64,000 bases of DNA from the NCBI GenBank assembly GCA_030770545.1, contig CM061091.1, positions 11,092,501-11,156,500 of the forward strand. The letters are read 5' to 3'. Below are positions 24,701 to 34,616 of the stretch, piece after piece; within the stretch, counting starts at the first letter, position 1; each line of letters begins with the position of its first letter. The notes under the pieces were generated by a model. The model made no database searches. It worked only from the letters and a program-made list of their open reading frames with translations, and was not told the origin of the DNA. The DNA comes from Macropodus opercularis (lineage: Eukaryota; Chordata; Actinopteri; Anabantiformes; Osphronemidae). The position numbers were made by a program, and so were the translations under genes.

Positions 24701-27700
24701 TACCTGTTATTTTTCGTTTTGTTATTATGTATATATTGTCTTTCTCTTTGCTCCTCTGTTTTTCAAACTTAACTTGTATTGACTTTATAATTCTTGGTTC
24801 GATCTGTCTGTTTATATTGTTCTATATCTGTCAATGGCACTTGCTTGCTGTGGTTAAAGTCCACCTTCATGTACTGTAGTGATTTTGTATCCTACATACT
24901 GTGTTGAAACTAAATCCCAGAAAAGATAGCTGGTTAGTGGTTCAACTTTCAGATGTTGTAACTTGCCTCGTTGCAGTGACCATAATAGTAATAATCTGAC
25001 TGACTCCTGCGTTTCACATGAAAGGGAGTGCTAAGCTGATTCATTCTTGCTGTTTGCCTCTGTTTAGGAAGTACTAGGAGATATGTAATGTCACAGTTTG
25101 TTCACATCCCATTCTCGTTCCTGTCCTCATTAGACAATGAAGACCACCTTGAAACACCTGTTTGTGTTTCTCTTCTACGATTTACCACCCACATCTTTCT
25201 TCGCTACACCGTTTCACTGTGACTCCAGACTAGAGTTTGTGTGCCAAATCCCCCGCGGTAAGTCTTCACGTATAAAAGTAATGTGTGCTCAAAGCCAAGG
25301 ATGCTTGTGAAGGGCTAAGACTTTTTGTTTGAGGAGATTTATTTTTGTAATTTCAAAAACATATGCGCTTATACGTAAATCTGCTTGAATGTGACATGAG
25401 CCCGTTTGCTTGTTTGCTTTTGGTTACATTCAGCTTCTAACTCAATCCTTGTTGATGCTCCAACAGGAAAGACGCCAAAGAACCCAGACTGGTACAACCC
25501 AGGTAATAACTCAATCTATGTTTAAAACCTAATTAGTTGTTTACTCTCTATCTATTAGTGGTCACAATGTCTGTAATTAAAGATTTCCCAGACAGTCTAC
25601 TAATGCCGGATTACTGCAGGACATACCAAAATCTTAAAAAGCATTGAATTTTGTGGTCTCAGAACATTAAACAGTCTTATTCATTCTTTAACCATTTTCA
25701 CATTCTCTGCAATATTAAAAATGTGTTTTACTGTGATTTAATTTGTGCTTGTCTGTTACTGTCAAAAATGTCAACGCTATGTGTTGTGCAGGTGGACACC
25801 ATGACACTTCTATCTTCATTGATGGAGCAGAGTTTTGGTTTGTTCAGGAGCCCAAACTAACATTTGAGGAAGCAAGTCTCTTTTGCAGCGCAAATGACAG
25901 CAAACTGGCTACACCCCTTACAGCCACTGCTATCTCACAGATCCACCAGTACATTCAAAATGTAAGTCACTGGTCACTGTAAGATACATGTAATGATACC
26001 AAAAAGCCAGGACTAGTAGGGTGTCCCACAAGCCCTGACCTCAGAATAACTGTTACAGCAACCTTACACACCTTGTTTTAACTTGTCTCAGCTTTTTCTT
26101 GCTTTGTGTTTTCAGAAACTATAAAGTAAAGATTTAAAAATTTAGTTTTTATTCTGTAAATCGATGAGAAAATTATTTTAATTTCTTTTTATACATGGAG
26201 ACCCCTAAAAAACAAAAAAACGTCGCCAGTCAGACCTTGTTGTTGGTTTAGCAGACAGTTACACGGAGCCAGATAGCAGCCTGCCACACAACACTTTATC
26301 TAAATCGATAAACACAGTCTGTCTTGTTGAATGAACGTCTAAACAAACAAAAAAAGTACACACTGTTTGTTTGCAGCCAGTGGTGCTTGTGTGGCCATTA
26401 AACAACCGTTCAGCAATGTGTTATCTGTACATGACTTGGAGCAAAATTGCATGTTTGTTTACTTACTTGATTCCCTGTTCTGGCAAACTGAATTAAGTCT
26501 CAAGTTGTCAGTCACTGCCAAACCAAAACTCATTGTTCCAAACAAAACAACATTTGTGGTCAATTCCCAAAGATCTGTTTTTCTTTCATATAATAATATA
26601 AATAATATAATAAATTATGCAACAGTGCATTAAAACATTATGTCAGAAGGCAAAAAAGAAAACTGAATGAGATTTAAATAAAAAATGATTTTTTTCCTCT
26701 ATAATTTGCTTTGTTTACATTTTGTCTCGACATCTTCTCATGGTTATCTGTTTGATTTATAGACAATTATGATCCTGGTAATTATTTCGCCAGTATTCTG
26801 ATCATAGAAAGCAAACGGTTTTTCATAAAAACACAGCCTGAAGCAGTCAAACAGTAAAATACAAACTACATGGTAGAACACAATTTCGTCTGTAAACATT
26901 AATCTCATAAACACCTTTGTCTCTCGCCTCAGCCGGTGTTGCTTTATTTTACAGTTGTTCTGTTCTCATGTAGGTCCAACTTTATACAAGTGCAGTACTA
27001 CATCAAAGGGCTTTTAAAGTATTTTACGAACTGTTTGAGTTGTTAAAGAAGTAATGAAAAGTCCTAATATATATATATTTTCTTTATGTGATATTTAAAC
27101 TTGTATGTTTTGAACAGATTTCAAGTTCTCTTTTGGAACCCTGGTGGATTGACCTGAGACAGCCTGGACGATTATTCCCCTTGACGTAAGCCAAGCAAAT
27201 GTACAGCATCAAGCGAATATTGGTGATGCTTACACGTATACAAAAATATTGTAAAATGCAAAAAATTATTGTTCACAGGTACACACAGGTGTATTATTAT
27301 CATACAGCTTTCCTTGGCAAATGCACCTCAATCACTCCTGACAGCATTTTTCCAGGTGAGAAACATTGTGTCTCTATGGAGGAAACTATGACTTATCATA
27401 GTTTACAAAGTTTCAGCTTGCTTCCCTCATCTTTTCTTAAATTGTGGAGCAACAAACCAACCAGACAGCTTTTAGTGGATCAAGCTTGTAAAACACTGTT
27501 CAAATGAGTAAGAGGAACACTTATTCTCTCAAACTACAGGGTAGTTTAGTGTACCTGTGTCTATTTAGGTGGCACACGGATTTGTGTATCCAGTTCACCA
27601 GAATAACGATAAAAATGTTTTTACACTTTGGTTTAGTAAATAAATATTTACTTAGTAATGTCTTGTTAAAGTTAACCATGTCTTTGTTGAGGGACCTGGT

Positions 27701-30700
27701 CATTGACTTACTAATGTGCACATTTATCATGGTCACTTTTACTTTTAGAACATCAAAATAGTTGCAGAGAGCGATATTCATTTGTGTGTGAAAAACACAA
27801 CATCACGTCTGTGGAGATAAACCCTCTGGAGCCTCATCATGGAGCACTGTCGTGTGAAACACACTCTCTGTCTTTCAGAAACAAGGTGCACTCCTTCCAC
27901 AATTTATATTTTGCATGGCAACCAATGAATGTCCTGATGCTACTTCTCTTGCAACTCTTAAATTATATGCATTTACATTCAACAACAACTAAAGATACAG
28001 TACAATAGAAACGTTATTTCCTCCAAATCGTTATTTTAATCTAATGAATATCTGTAACCATCTTCATAAGGGAGCGCAGAGTCTTCTCTATCATACGAAT
28101 AAACAATGTCATAATCTAATTATTGTGTTCTTAGTGCTACACATTGATGCATAACTTGAAGCCTGTGCCGTTCAAATATGCCAATGGTGAATGCCAGTCT
28201 GTGAAAAGTACCCTGGTGACAATATCCGATCAGGTAGAGCAAGGTAAGGACTGCAACTAGGCAGCAATAGTCCAAATGTTTGTTTGAATACAGAAACCTG
28301 TAATGCTATGTCTATGTGTGTTCAAGACTTCATCACATCGCTTTTGCCGAACATGAGAAACAAGGACAGTATATGGATTGGCCTGAAAATTAAGCGTAAT
28401 GAACCTGAATGGGTGGATGGGTCTCCAGTGAACTACCTTAACTTTAACCCCCTGCTCTTGAGCCAGAAAAAGGCCATACAGTTCAATGTAAGTTCCTCTT
28501 AATGTCACAACCATGTGTGCAATCAAAAGAGCAATAGTCTTGTTCGGTAGCATCATATTGTGTTTTTAATCCAGACTGTAGATGCATACTGTGTATTTCT
28601 CTTGTTTTCAAAGATGTGGGATCAAGACAGTATGGATGTGTGTGCGTTTTTAATCAATAACCCCAACTCTGCCATGCTTGGTACCTGGGACTATTCTTCC
28701 TGCACACGATTTCAAAATATAGCAATTTGTCAACATTATGCGGGTAAATCACTGCTTTTAATACATACATTTAATGTAATTTTAATTTTTTTAGTTTTAT
28801 CTGTTATCTGCTTAATGTACACTCTCTCACACAGCTTTTCATGATGACGTCTTTAAACTCTTGTTCTTTTCAGATGAAGTAGAAAAGCCTCACGTTGAAA
28901 CAAAGCCCTTTACCTTCAATAACCACACTTTCATGCTGATTTCCAAAAACCTCACCTGGTACGAGGCCGTAAGTGACTGCAAAAACAATGACATGGAACT
29001 AGTAAGTGTGGCTGACACCCTCTCACAGTCCATCCTCACTGTGTATGTGAGCCGTGCGCAAACACGCATGTGGATCGGCCTCTTTAGCAAAGATGTAAGT
29101 GCACCAAAGAATTTATTTGGTTTGAGAATCTCTTCAAGATTCTTGTAAAAATGATCTTGTTTTTAACACTGTTCTCAGGACGGGATCCACTACCAGTGGA
29201 CTGGCCACAGTCACACTGTGTTCAGTCGCTGGTCTTCAGATGCCACCAGTGGCTCGTGTGTCTACCTGGACACAGATGGCTTCTGGAAGGCCACCGAGTG
29301 TGATGACATACTTGAAGGAGCTATCTGCCACAAACCAAAGGGTTAGTGGGGGTATGGGGTCCATAAGAAATATGAATAAAGCAATGCACAGACACATTCT
29401 CTGAGTATCTGAGGAAAGAAAAATTAAAGTAAAGTGAATCAGGCTAACTTGAAACTCTGGAACACCAGCTTCCAAAAGCAGCTCAAGGGAGGAAAGATGT
29501 GAAGTGGAGTACCTACTTTATATTGTACTGTAGACTTTGTTTTAACTTTTGCCATAATTAATTAATTAATTTTGTCTTTGTCAGGTTTCTGTTTTTTACA
29601 TTTTAAATCAAAAAATGAAAAGGATGGCAAAAATGCACGTTTCCATTTCCTCTCTGGACACCATAAACTGTCATTCCTCTCTTGTTTTGTTTCTTGCCCT
29701 AGTTTGAAATCTGTATGTTTTGACTTGTCTCTAACGTGTCCTCTTTAGTTTTATACGTCAGTGTAGTTCCTAATATAAACATTCTGAAAACCCTTGTTTA
29801 TTACAGAAGAGGTTAACATCACACAAGAAGATGTTGACATGAAGTGTCCTCATAAGATTAATGGCCCAAACTGGATTCCTTTTAAGGGCAACTGCTACTC
29901 ATTCCAGTTGGTTGCCTCCAGATGGGACCATTTCAACAAAGGACAGATTCAGGACACCTGCAAAAACCTTGGTAAGAAATTTGGAAGATGTGGTGGTTTT
30001 ACTTTTTGTAACACTCATGTTGTGAATGTTTCTAATTAAGATGCATTTATGTGTTAGACGTAAAAGCTGAGATCCTCACAATCCGAAATGAAGATGAGAA
30101 TGAATTCATCAAGAACAACCTCTTACCATTTCAAAGCTTGGTCCAGTTTGTGTGGCTGGGGATGTTCATGGATGAAAATGGTTGGTATCAATTTGAGCAT
30201 AAATCTATAATCTATAGCTGTATGTAATACTTCAGTTCTTGCACACTATAAAGCTAAATCACAAGATTTGACTAACATGCAGGAACAGGTTAACAGTGTT
30301 GGTGCTAACAGTTCTCCTCTGGTATCTTGACATAATGAAGTTCTGATGACCTAAATGTTGCACAAATCAGTCATAATGAGCATAGCTGGTCCTTTTGTTG
30401 AATTTATGTCATTATTCCAGGTATAATAGTGTTTTTTGTTTTGATCTAGATAAACAGATGAAGTGGTATGATGGCACAAATGTCCAGTATTCCAACTGGA
30501 AATCGGGCAGACCTGACGTGAACAGAGCATTCATGGCTGGCCTCACAGTGGAAGGCAGTTGGTTTCTCATCCGAAATCAAGAGTTATTCACTGACTTTAA
30601 ACAAGCAGCCATTGTAGCCTGCAAACTGGACAATGGTTGGTATTGGACACATTTCTCACTCCTCTTTAGTTATTATCGGTACATAATTAAATTAAATTCT

Positions 30701-32777
30701 CTCCTAAGAAAACAAGCAGACGTACAACAAGTCAGTCACAGATTTTCAACAGTACGGCAACATAACCTACAAAGTGGTGACCAAGAAGGTGACCTGGTAC
30801 AAGGCTGTGGAAGAATGCGATCGGCTTGGAGGCTACCTGGCAAGTATCCACGATGTGCAGCACAATGCTCATTTGCAGCACATTTCCAAAATGGATGGCT
30901 TCCCGCTCTGGATTGGCCTGACAAACCAGGATGTAAGCATTTTCATTTTAATAAACCTTTTTTTTCTTGGTGCTACATATGGTGTCATAATTCAGTTTTA
31001 TCTACTGAACTCTTTCAATGCAGGACCGTGTCTCTGGCTTTGAATGGTCTGATGGAACAAATTTTAACTATAAAGCCACCATCTCTGATGCAAGAGAGGG
31101 CTTCACATCAGAGCCACACGCACACTGTGTTTTGATAACCCCCAGTGGAGACTGGGTGGACATGGGCTGTACTACAATACTAGAAGGCGCCATCTGCTAC
31201 ACAACCAACATTACAACCTCTTCCCAGAGTAAGACACCTGTGTTTCTGTATATCGAACGACATTATTCCTCTTCTAAGTAGACCAAAATATGACTCCTCT
31301 GAAAGGTCAGGAGACATGATGATTGTGGGAAGAAGACCACTAACTTGTGATAGACCTCTGTGTTGCTTTGGATGATCATTGATGGTTATTCATTTCATTT
31401 GTGTGTGTTAATAAATCAGGGGCTAGACTGCTGGCTGCCCCAGAGACCAATCACTGCCCTCAGAGCAACAGTAAGGCCAGGTGGGTGCAGCACCAGGACC
31501 ACTGCTACGCCTTCAACATTAGCCCCCCCAAATACAGTATCCACAGCATTAAACAGGCCCAAAGCATCTGTCAGAGCCTGGGTGAGTTGTTGATGCATGA
31601 AAGGTTATAATTAGTCTTCACGTGAAGCAACCGCAGTTCACTAATTGACTACTACTTTCCTGCTTACAGATGCTGAGCTGCTGACTATAACGTCCAAAGA
31701 AGAGAATGATTTTGTGTCAAAGCTCATGTCTGACAACCCTTACATCACCAGCTACGTGTGGCTCGACTTGGACTTGGATAATAAAGGTAAAGAAGAAAAA
31801 AAACTGAATGTTGAAATACATTTTCATGCATTTTTGCAATGATGGCCTCTTTTAATCCTGTTTTGAATTTAACGGTGACTCGCCTGTTTGCATATAAATA
31901 ATGGAGAAACATTGGTTGTGTGAGTGATGATGGGCGTCTTTCTCTTTACATTACGTCCGTGTTGTTAGGTAAGCCTGTGTCCTGGAAGGACGGCTCAGCT
32001 GTGACTTTTTCTAACTTGAAGCCGGAAGTGAAGAATTCTGGGCCCTACTGTGCCGTTATGCAGACAAGACAAGACGGAACCTGGGAGTTGGTCAGTTGCA
32101 GTACAACCAAAAGCAGCGTTGTCTGCAAAACTGCAAGCAGTGAGTATCACAGCAGCATTATGTTCAATATGCATTTGAATTATTTATTGTTCAAATTAAA
32201 TATAACCGCATAATAGAGATTTTCCTGTGATGTACAATATTGCATTGCACCGTTTGCTTGGTGCGAAATTAACTGACAATAGCATTCTCCCACCTACATA
32301 GTAAAACAGTATCCAAGACCTGCAGTAAGTTAAGTTTTGTGTGGTAAAAAGACTTAAGCATAAACACAACCACTGTAGGGTTTTAGTATAGATGCAGTTT
32401 AATGTGAGCTCTTCGGATTTTGTTACCCAGAAAAGTTTGCTACGTTGTTGTTGAGCTTGTCAGAGACCAGTGTGGGCTAAATCTTTTACTCTTGTCAAAT
32501 ATCAAATAAGCATAATAATAACATTTATATCTATCTCCAACATGATGTGAGAACATACTTGCTGTGTTTGGTGACTGACTACCTCTACCTTTGGTCCTCA
32601 GGGTCCTCTGGCTCTCATGTGGCAGTGGTTCTTTTCTTGGTGTTCTTCCTCAGTCTGCTTTTATTAATTGGCTACATCGTCTATAGGAAAAAGAGAGCCT
32701 ACTTCTCTTCTACTGTCCGCTACACCAGAACCTTTGATAATATGGACACCACCAGTATTATAACAGATGCTGACTGA
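16197..32777 (+). CDS. ly75: lymphocyte antigen 75 (LY75 / DEC-205 / CD205), 35 coding exons
   Basis: This is an endocytic receptor of the mannose-receptor family. In mammals it is found on dendritic cells and thymic epithelium and delivers captured cargo to late endosomes for antigen presentation. The joined frame is 5214 bp, about 1737 residues (human about 1722). The order is signal peptide (1–27), cysteine-rich domain (31–153), fibronectin II (154–211), ten CTLDs (about 212–1678), transmembrane helix (about 1686–1707) and a 30-residue tail. ATG 16197 has A at -3 and opens a hydrophobic leader. Ten CTLDs are diagnostic of LY75 within the family. The tail holds YFSSTVRY, resembling the FSSVRY endocytosis signal of mammalian LY75. 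Two introns (3 and 5) can only be joined with GC donors. pla2r1 lies upstream in tandem and march7 downstream in convergent orientation. Confidence 0.93.
16659..16701. repeat. compound (ACT)n(AAT)n microsatellite
   Basis: About seven ACT units run directly into about seven AAT units, in ly75 intron 1. Confidence 0.93.
18771..18882 (+). other. ly75: ly75 intron 3, apparent GC–AG intron
   Basis: The exon ends CCT G and the intron begins GCATGT. The acceptor is a good pyrimidine-rich CCTTACAG. Only this boundary keeps the fibronectin II exon in phase 1 with CTLD1. Confidence 0.65.
20676..20700. repeat. perfect 11-bp inverted repeat, 3-nt loop
   Basis: AATTACATTGA is followed by AAG and its exact reverse complement, in ly75 intron 6. 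Confidence 0.85.
21025..21275. mobile_element. degenerate fish interspersed repeat in ly75 intron 6
   Basis: The stretch begins with AATTCAATTC-like sequence. It contains TCTCAAGGCATTTTACAAGTAAGG and ends with GAGGAAAACCTCCAGCAGACCCAGGCTCAG followed by GGGCGGCCATCTGCC. I recognise this order of blocks as an abundant interspersed repeat of percomorph fish genomes. Its family name cannot be fixed without a repeat library. It is non-coding, diverged and carries no obvious target-site duplication. Confidence 0.6.
22278..25257 (+). other. ly75: ly75 exons 10–16: CTLD3 and CTLD4
   Basis: CTLD3 is encoded by 22278–22366, 22462–22631 and the first half of 23346–23548 (FWIGLQDIK, YTNWGLLQP). A proline-rich spacer (PLPPPEPEP) then leads to CTLD4. 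CTLD4 uses the exon end plus 23906–24048, 24291–24369, 24580–24651 and 25134–25257 (FWVGLNRRN, WEWSDGRP, ending EFVCQIPRG). The last part is split by an intron (24652–25133) that pla2r1 lacks. The peptide from exon 16 is unusually hydrophobic at its start, so this join is less certain than the others. Confidence 0.75.
25467..28743 (+). other. ly75: ly75 exons 17–24: linker, CTLD5 and CTLD6
   Basis: Exon 17 (25467–25502) is a 36-bp linker, the counterpart of pla2r1 exon 16. CTLD5 is encoded by 25792–25961, 27118–27185, 27279–27355 and 27749–27885 (FWFVQEP, WWIDLRQPG, YSFVCEKH). The WIGL core is reduced to WIDL. CTLD6 begins in the last of these and continues in 28135–28243, 28327–28487 and 28614–28743 (WIGLKIK, WVDGSPVNY, IAICQHYA). 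The intron 25962–27117 is AT-rich with no recognised element. Confidence 0.8.
28874..30635 (+). other. ly75: ly75 exons 25–29: CTLD7 and CTLD8
   Basis: CTLD7 is encoded by 28874–29094 and 29179–29341 (NLTWYEAVSDC, MWIGLFSKD, EGAICHKP). CTLD8 is encoded by 29807–29971, 30058–30180 and 30450–30635 (GPNWIPFKGNCYSF, VWLGMFMDEN, VQYSNWKSG). Exons 28 and 29 both end AATG before an unusual GTTGGTAT donor, and the phases agree with the pla2r1 CTLD8 exons. Confidence 0.83.
30709..32139 (+). other. ly75: ly75 exons 30–34: CTLD9 and CTLD10
   Basis: These are the two extra CTLDs that separate LY75 from the eight-CTLD members of the family. CTLD9 is encoded by 30709–30932 and 31024–31228 (VTWYKAVEECDRLGGYLASI, LWIGLTNQD, FEWSDGT). 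CTLD10 is encoded by 31420–31581, 31670–31786 and 31969–32139 (RWVQHQDHCYAF, VWLDLDLDNKG, SVVCKTAS). CTLD9 and CTLD10 repeat the two-exon/three-exon pattern of CTLD7 and CTLD8. This suggests they arose by duplication of that pair (inference). Confidence 0.84.
32602..32777 (+). other. ly75: ly75 exon 35: transmembrane helix and cytoplasmic tail
   Basis: The exon encodes a hydrophobic helix of about 22 residues, the stop-transfer RKKR and a tail with YFSSTVRY and a final TDAD before TGA at 32775–32777. Mammalian LY75 uses an FSSVRY-type tyrosine signal plus a tri-acidic cluster for late-endosomal delivery. Here the tyrosine signal carries one inserted residue, and the tri-acidic cluster is not recognisable. 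No separate juxtamembrane linker exon was found, unlike pla2r1. Confidence 0.86.
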
Positions 32778-33900
32778 ACATGTGCACCGATGTTCCTGCC
32801 AGAGCAAGTGGTGCCTTCCACTTTTTAAAAGTATTTATTTAAGCCAGCAGAATTTCTGGAGTTGTGCGAGAAACTGTAAATATTTTCAGAGAATTGGCAA
32901 CTTTGGGAACTCAGTTTCTTTCTCGTGTTAACTAATGTAAATACTGAAATACTAATACTTTAAGGTGAATGTTTATCACTATCATTTGTGTTTTAAAGGG
33001 TGTTTTACTGTAAATAAAAATTTAAATTATGACAGAACTGTGCAACAAACTCCAAATCAGCCTTAAATGGTTACATTGCACTAATGCGTAAGTTATTACA
33101 AACTGTGTATAGAAATGGGCTGTTCAGAACTAATTTTCAACCTGAAGTATCCAAATATTTGACTATAACCTATTTTAATAGAACACTGCCCAGGCTTCAA
33201 ATAGTTGTTGCATAGTTTAAATTATACTGATAATCTGCACGTGGCTACGAGCCACTGAGAGATGACAGACCTGAGCTACTACTGAGATCTTTACAGTTTC
33301 ATTAAATATAGTAAATAGAAAATACATGGAGGGTGGCAAAAATAATTTTTAGGTGGATTTTGCCTTTTTGCGTTATATAAACGTCTTCAGGGATAATAAT
33401 CTAATTGTGCCTTTTAAAATGAGAGCAGAATAAATCTGTTTTAAAGCCACTGTTGGTGTTCAACGTTTGGTATTTACTGGTTCTAAGAATTGGTGGTGAA
33501 GTTGTTGGTTCTGCTGACCGACTGCAAAAGTGCACAATATAGTCTTGGCCTTAAGATTAATAAGACAAGTTTTTCTTTGTTTTTGTACTGTAGATCTAAC
33601 TTTAATATGCACTTGGCTATCGAGCAAAAAACGCACTTTAGTTTGTCGTTAAGCAGTTCTACTCCACAACAAGTTTTAAATTGCACTGATGTTCACTGTA
33701 AAAACTTTGTGAATATGTCATGTTTCTTATTACAAAGAGGAACCAAAGATGTGTGGACACATTTGAATGTCAAGCCTGAACTCTCCTTTCGTCTTGTGGA
33801 ACTGCCTCAGTGTGACCAAATGTTTTTTTTTTTGTTTTTCCTTCTTTCAGCTGAAATTGTTAAGTTTTTCTTTCAATAAACTCTCAAACTTCAAACATTT
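32778..33900 (+). other. ly75: ly75 3' UTR with alternative polyadenylation signals
   Basis: AT-rich non-coding sequence follows the stop. AATAAA hexamers occur at 33013–33018, 33429–33434 and 33875–33880. The last is followed by TTTGTCTGATTTG and is the best distal site. An open frame through this segment looks like chance: it has no domain and ends at the poly(A) signal. Confidence 0.6.
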
Positions 33901-34149
33901 GTCTGATTTGTAATAGATGTATACAAGTTATTACTATATACACCAATACTGATGGTAGCAAAACTCTGCTGACACTGCCTATATAATGTCATTGAAAACA
34001 ACAAGGTTCAGTTGAACATTAACTGCTGGACTAATCATATAATAATCAGGCTAGTTATGGTTAGTCCCAGGACTCTTGAGGTTTGACTTCTGTGTATCTG
34101 TATGATGGAAAGGCGATAAAATTTGTGAATGTAAAAAGGGGCATCAACT

Positions 34150-34616
34150 ACAGTCAGTTTGCATTTAATCTTTATTCCCAAATTTAAAACGCCAAGAACT
34201 AAATTTGTACAGACAAAGCATTTCAAACAGTGAATCAAAGGTAAAGGAAACTTATCAGTAGAATGGTTTTGTTTTTTAAAGGAACAAAATTGCCACTTCA
34301 TATAGCCTCTCATAAAGCATGTCTTGGCATCACAAATACAAATCACACCTGCAACTGTTGTGCCTTATTCAACATTAAAGCACTTGTGGTATAATGGTTA
34401 AAAGACTTGCATTTTTTTTTATGTAATCATAATTTGATAAAGTGCACCCACAGAAACAGAAATACAACAGTGTCAACTAAAATATGCGATTCCCTCAATT
34501 CAAGTTTACAAATCTGCAAAGGTGTTGTGTTCTGTCCACGGTATCCCACTGTTAAGTGTGAAAAGTGAGCTACCGCATGGATAAACCCTGCAACTCCAAT
34601 CCCTCATTCCGTCATA
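34150..34616 (-). other. march7: march7 3' UTR with polyadenylation signal
   Basis: On the - strand, sequence after the march7 stop contains an AATAAA (TTTATT at 34171–34176 on the + strand), a likely poly(A) signal. The end of this UTR lies only about 250 bp from the distal ly75 poly(A) signal, so the two genes converge closely. Confidence 0.55.

Noticed and set aside
30395..31135. 246-residue open frame on the + strand
   Set aside because: It starts in frame with ly75 exon 29 but then runs through an intron and across exon 30 in the wrong frame.
33490..33879. 129-residue open frame on the + strand
   Set aside because: It lies in the ly75 3' UTR, ends at the poly(A) signal, is low-complexity (Phe/Ser-rich) and has no recognisable domain.
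34381..34405. tRNA-like words (GGTATAATGGTTAAAAG)
   Set aside because: The flanking arms do not form a cloverleaf and the sequence lies inside the march7 3' UTR.
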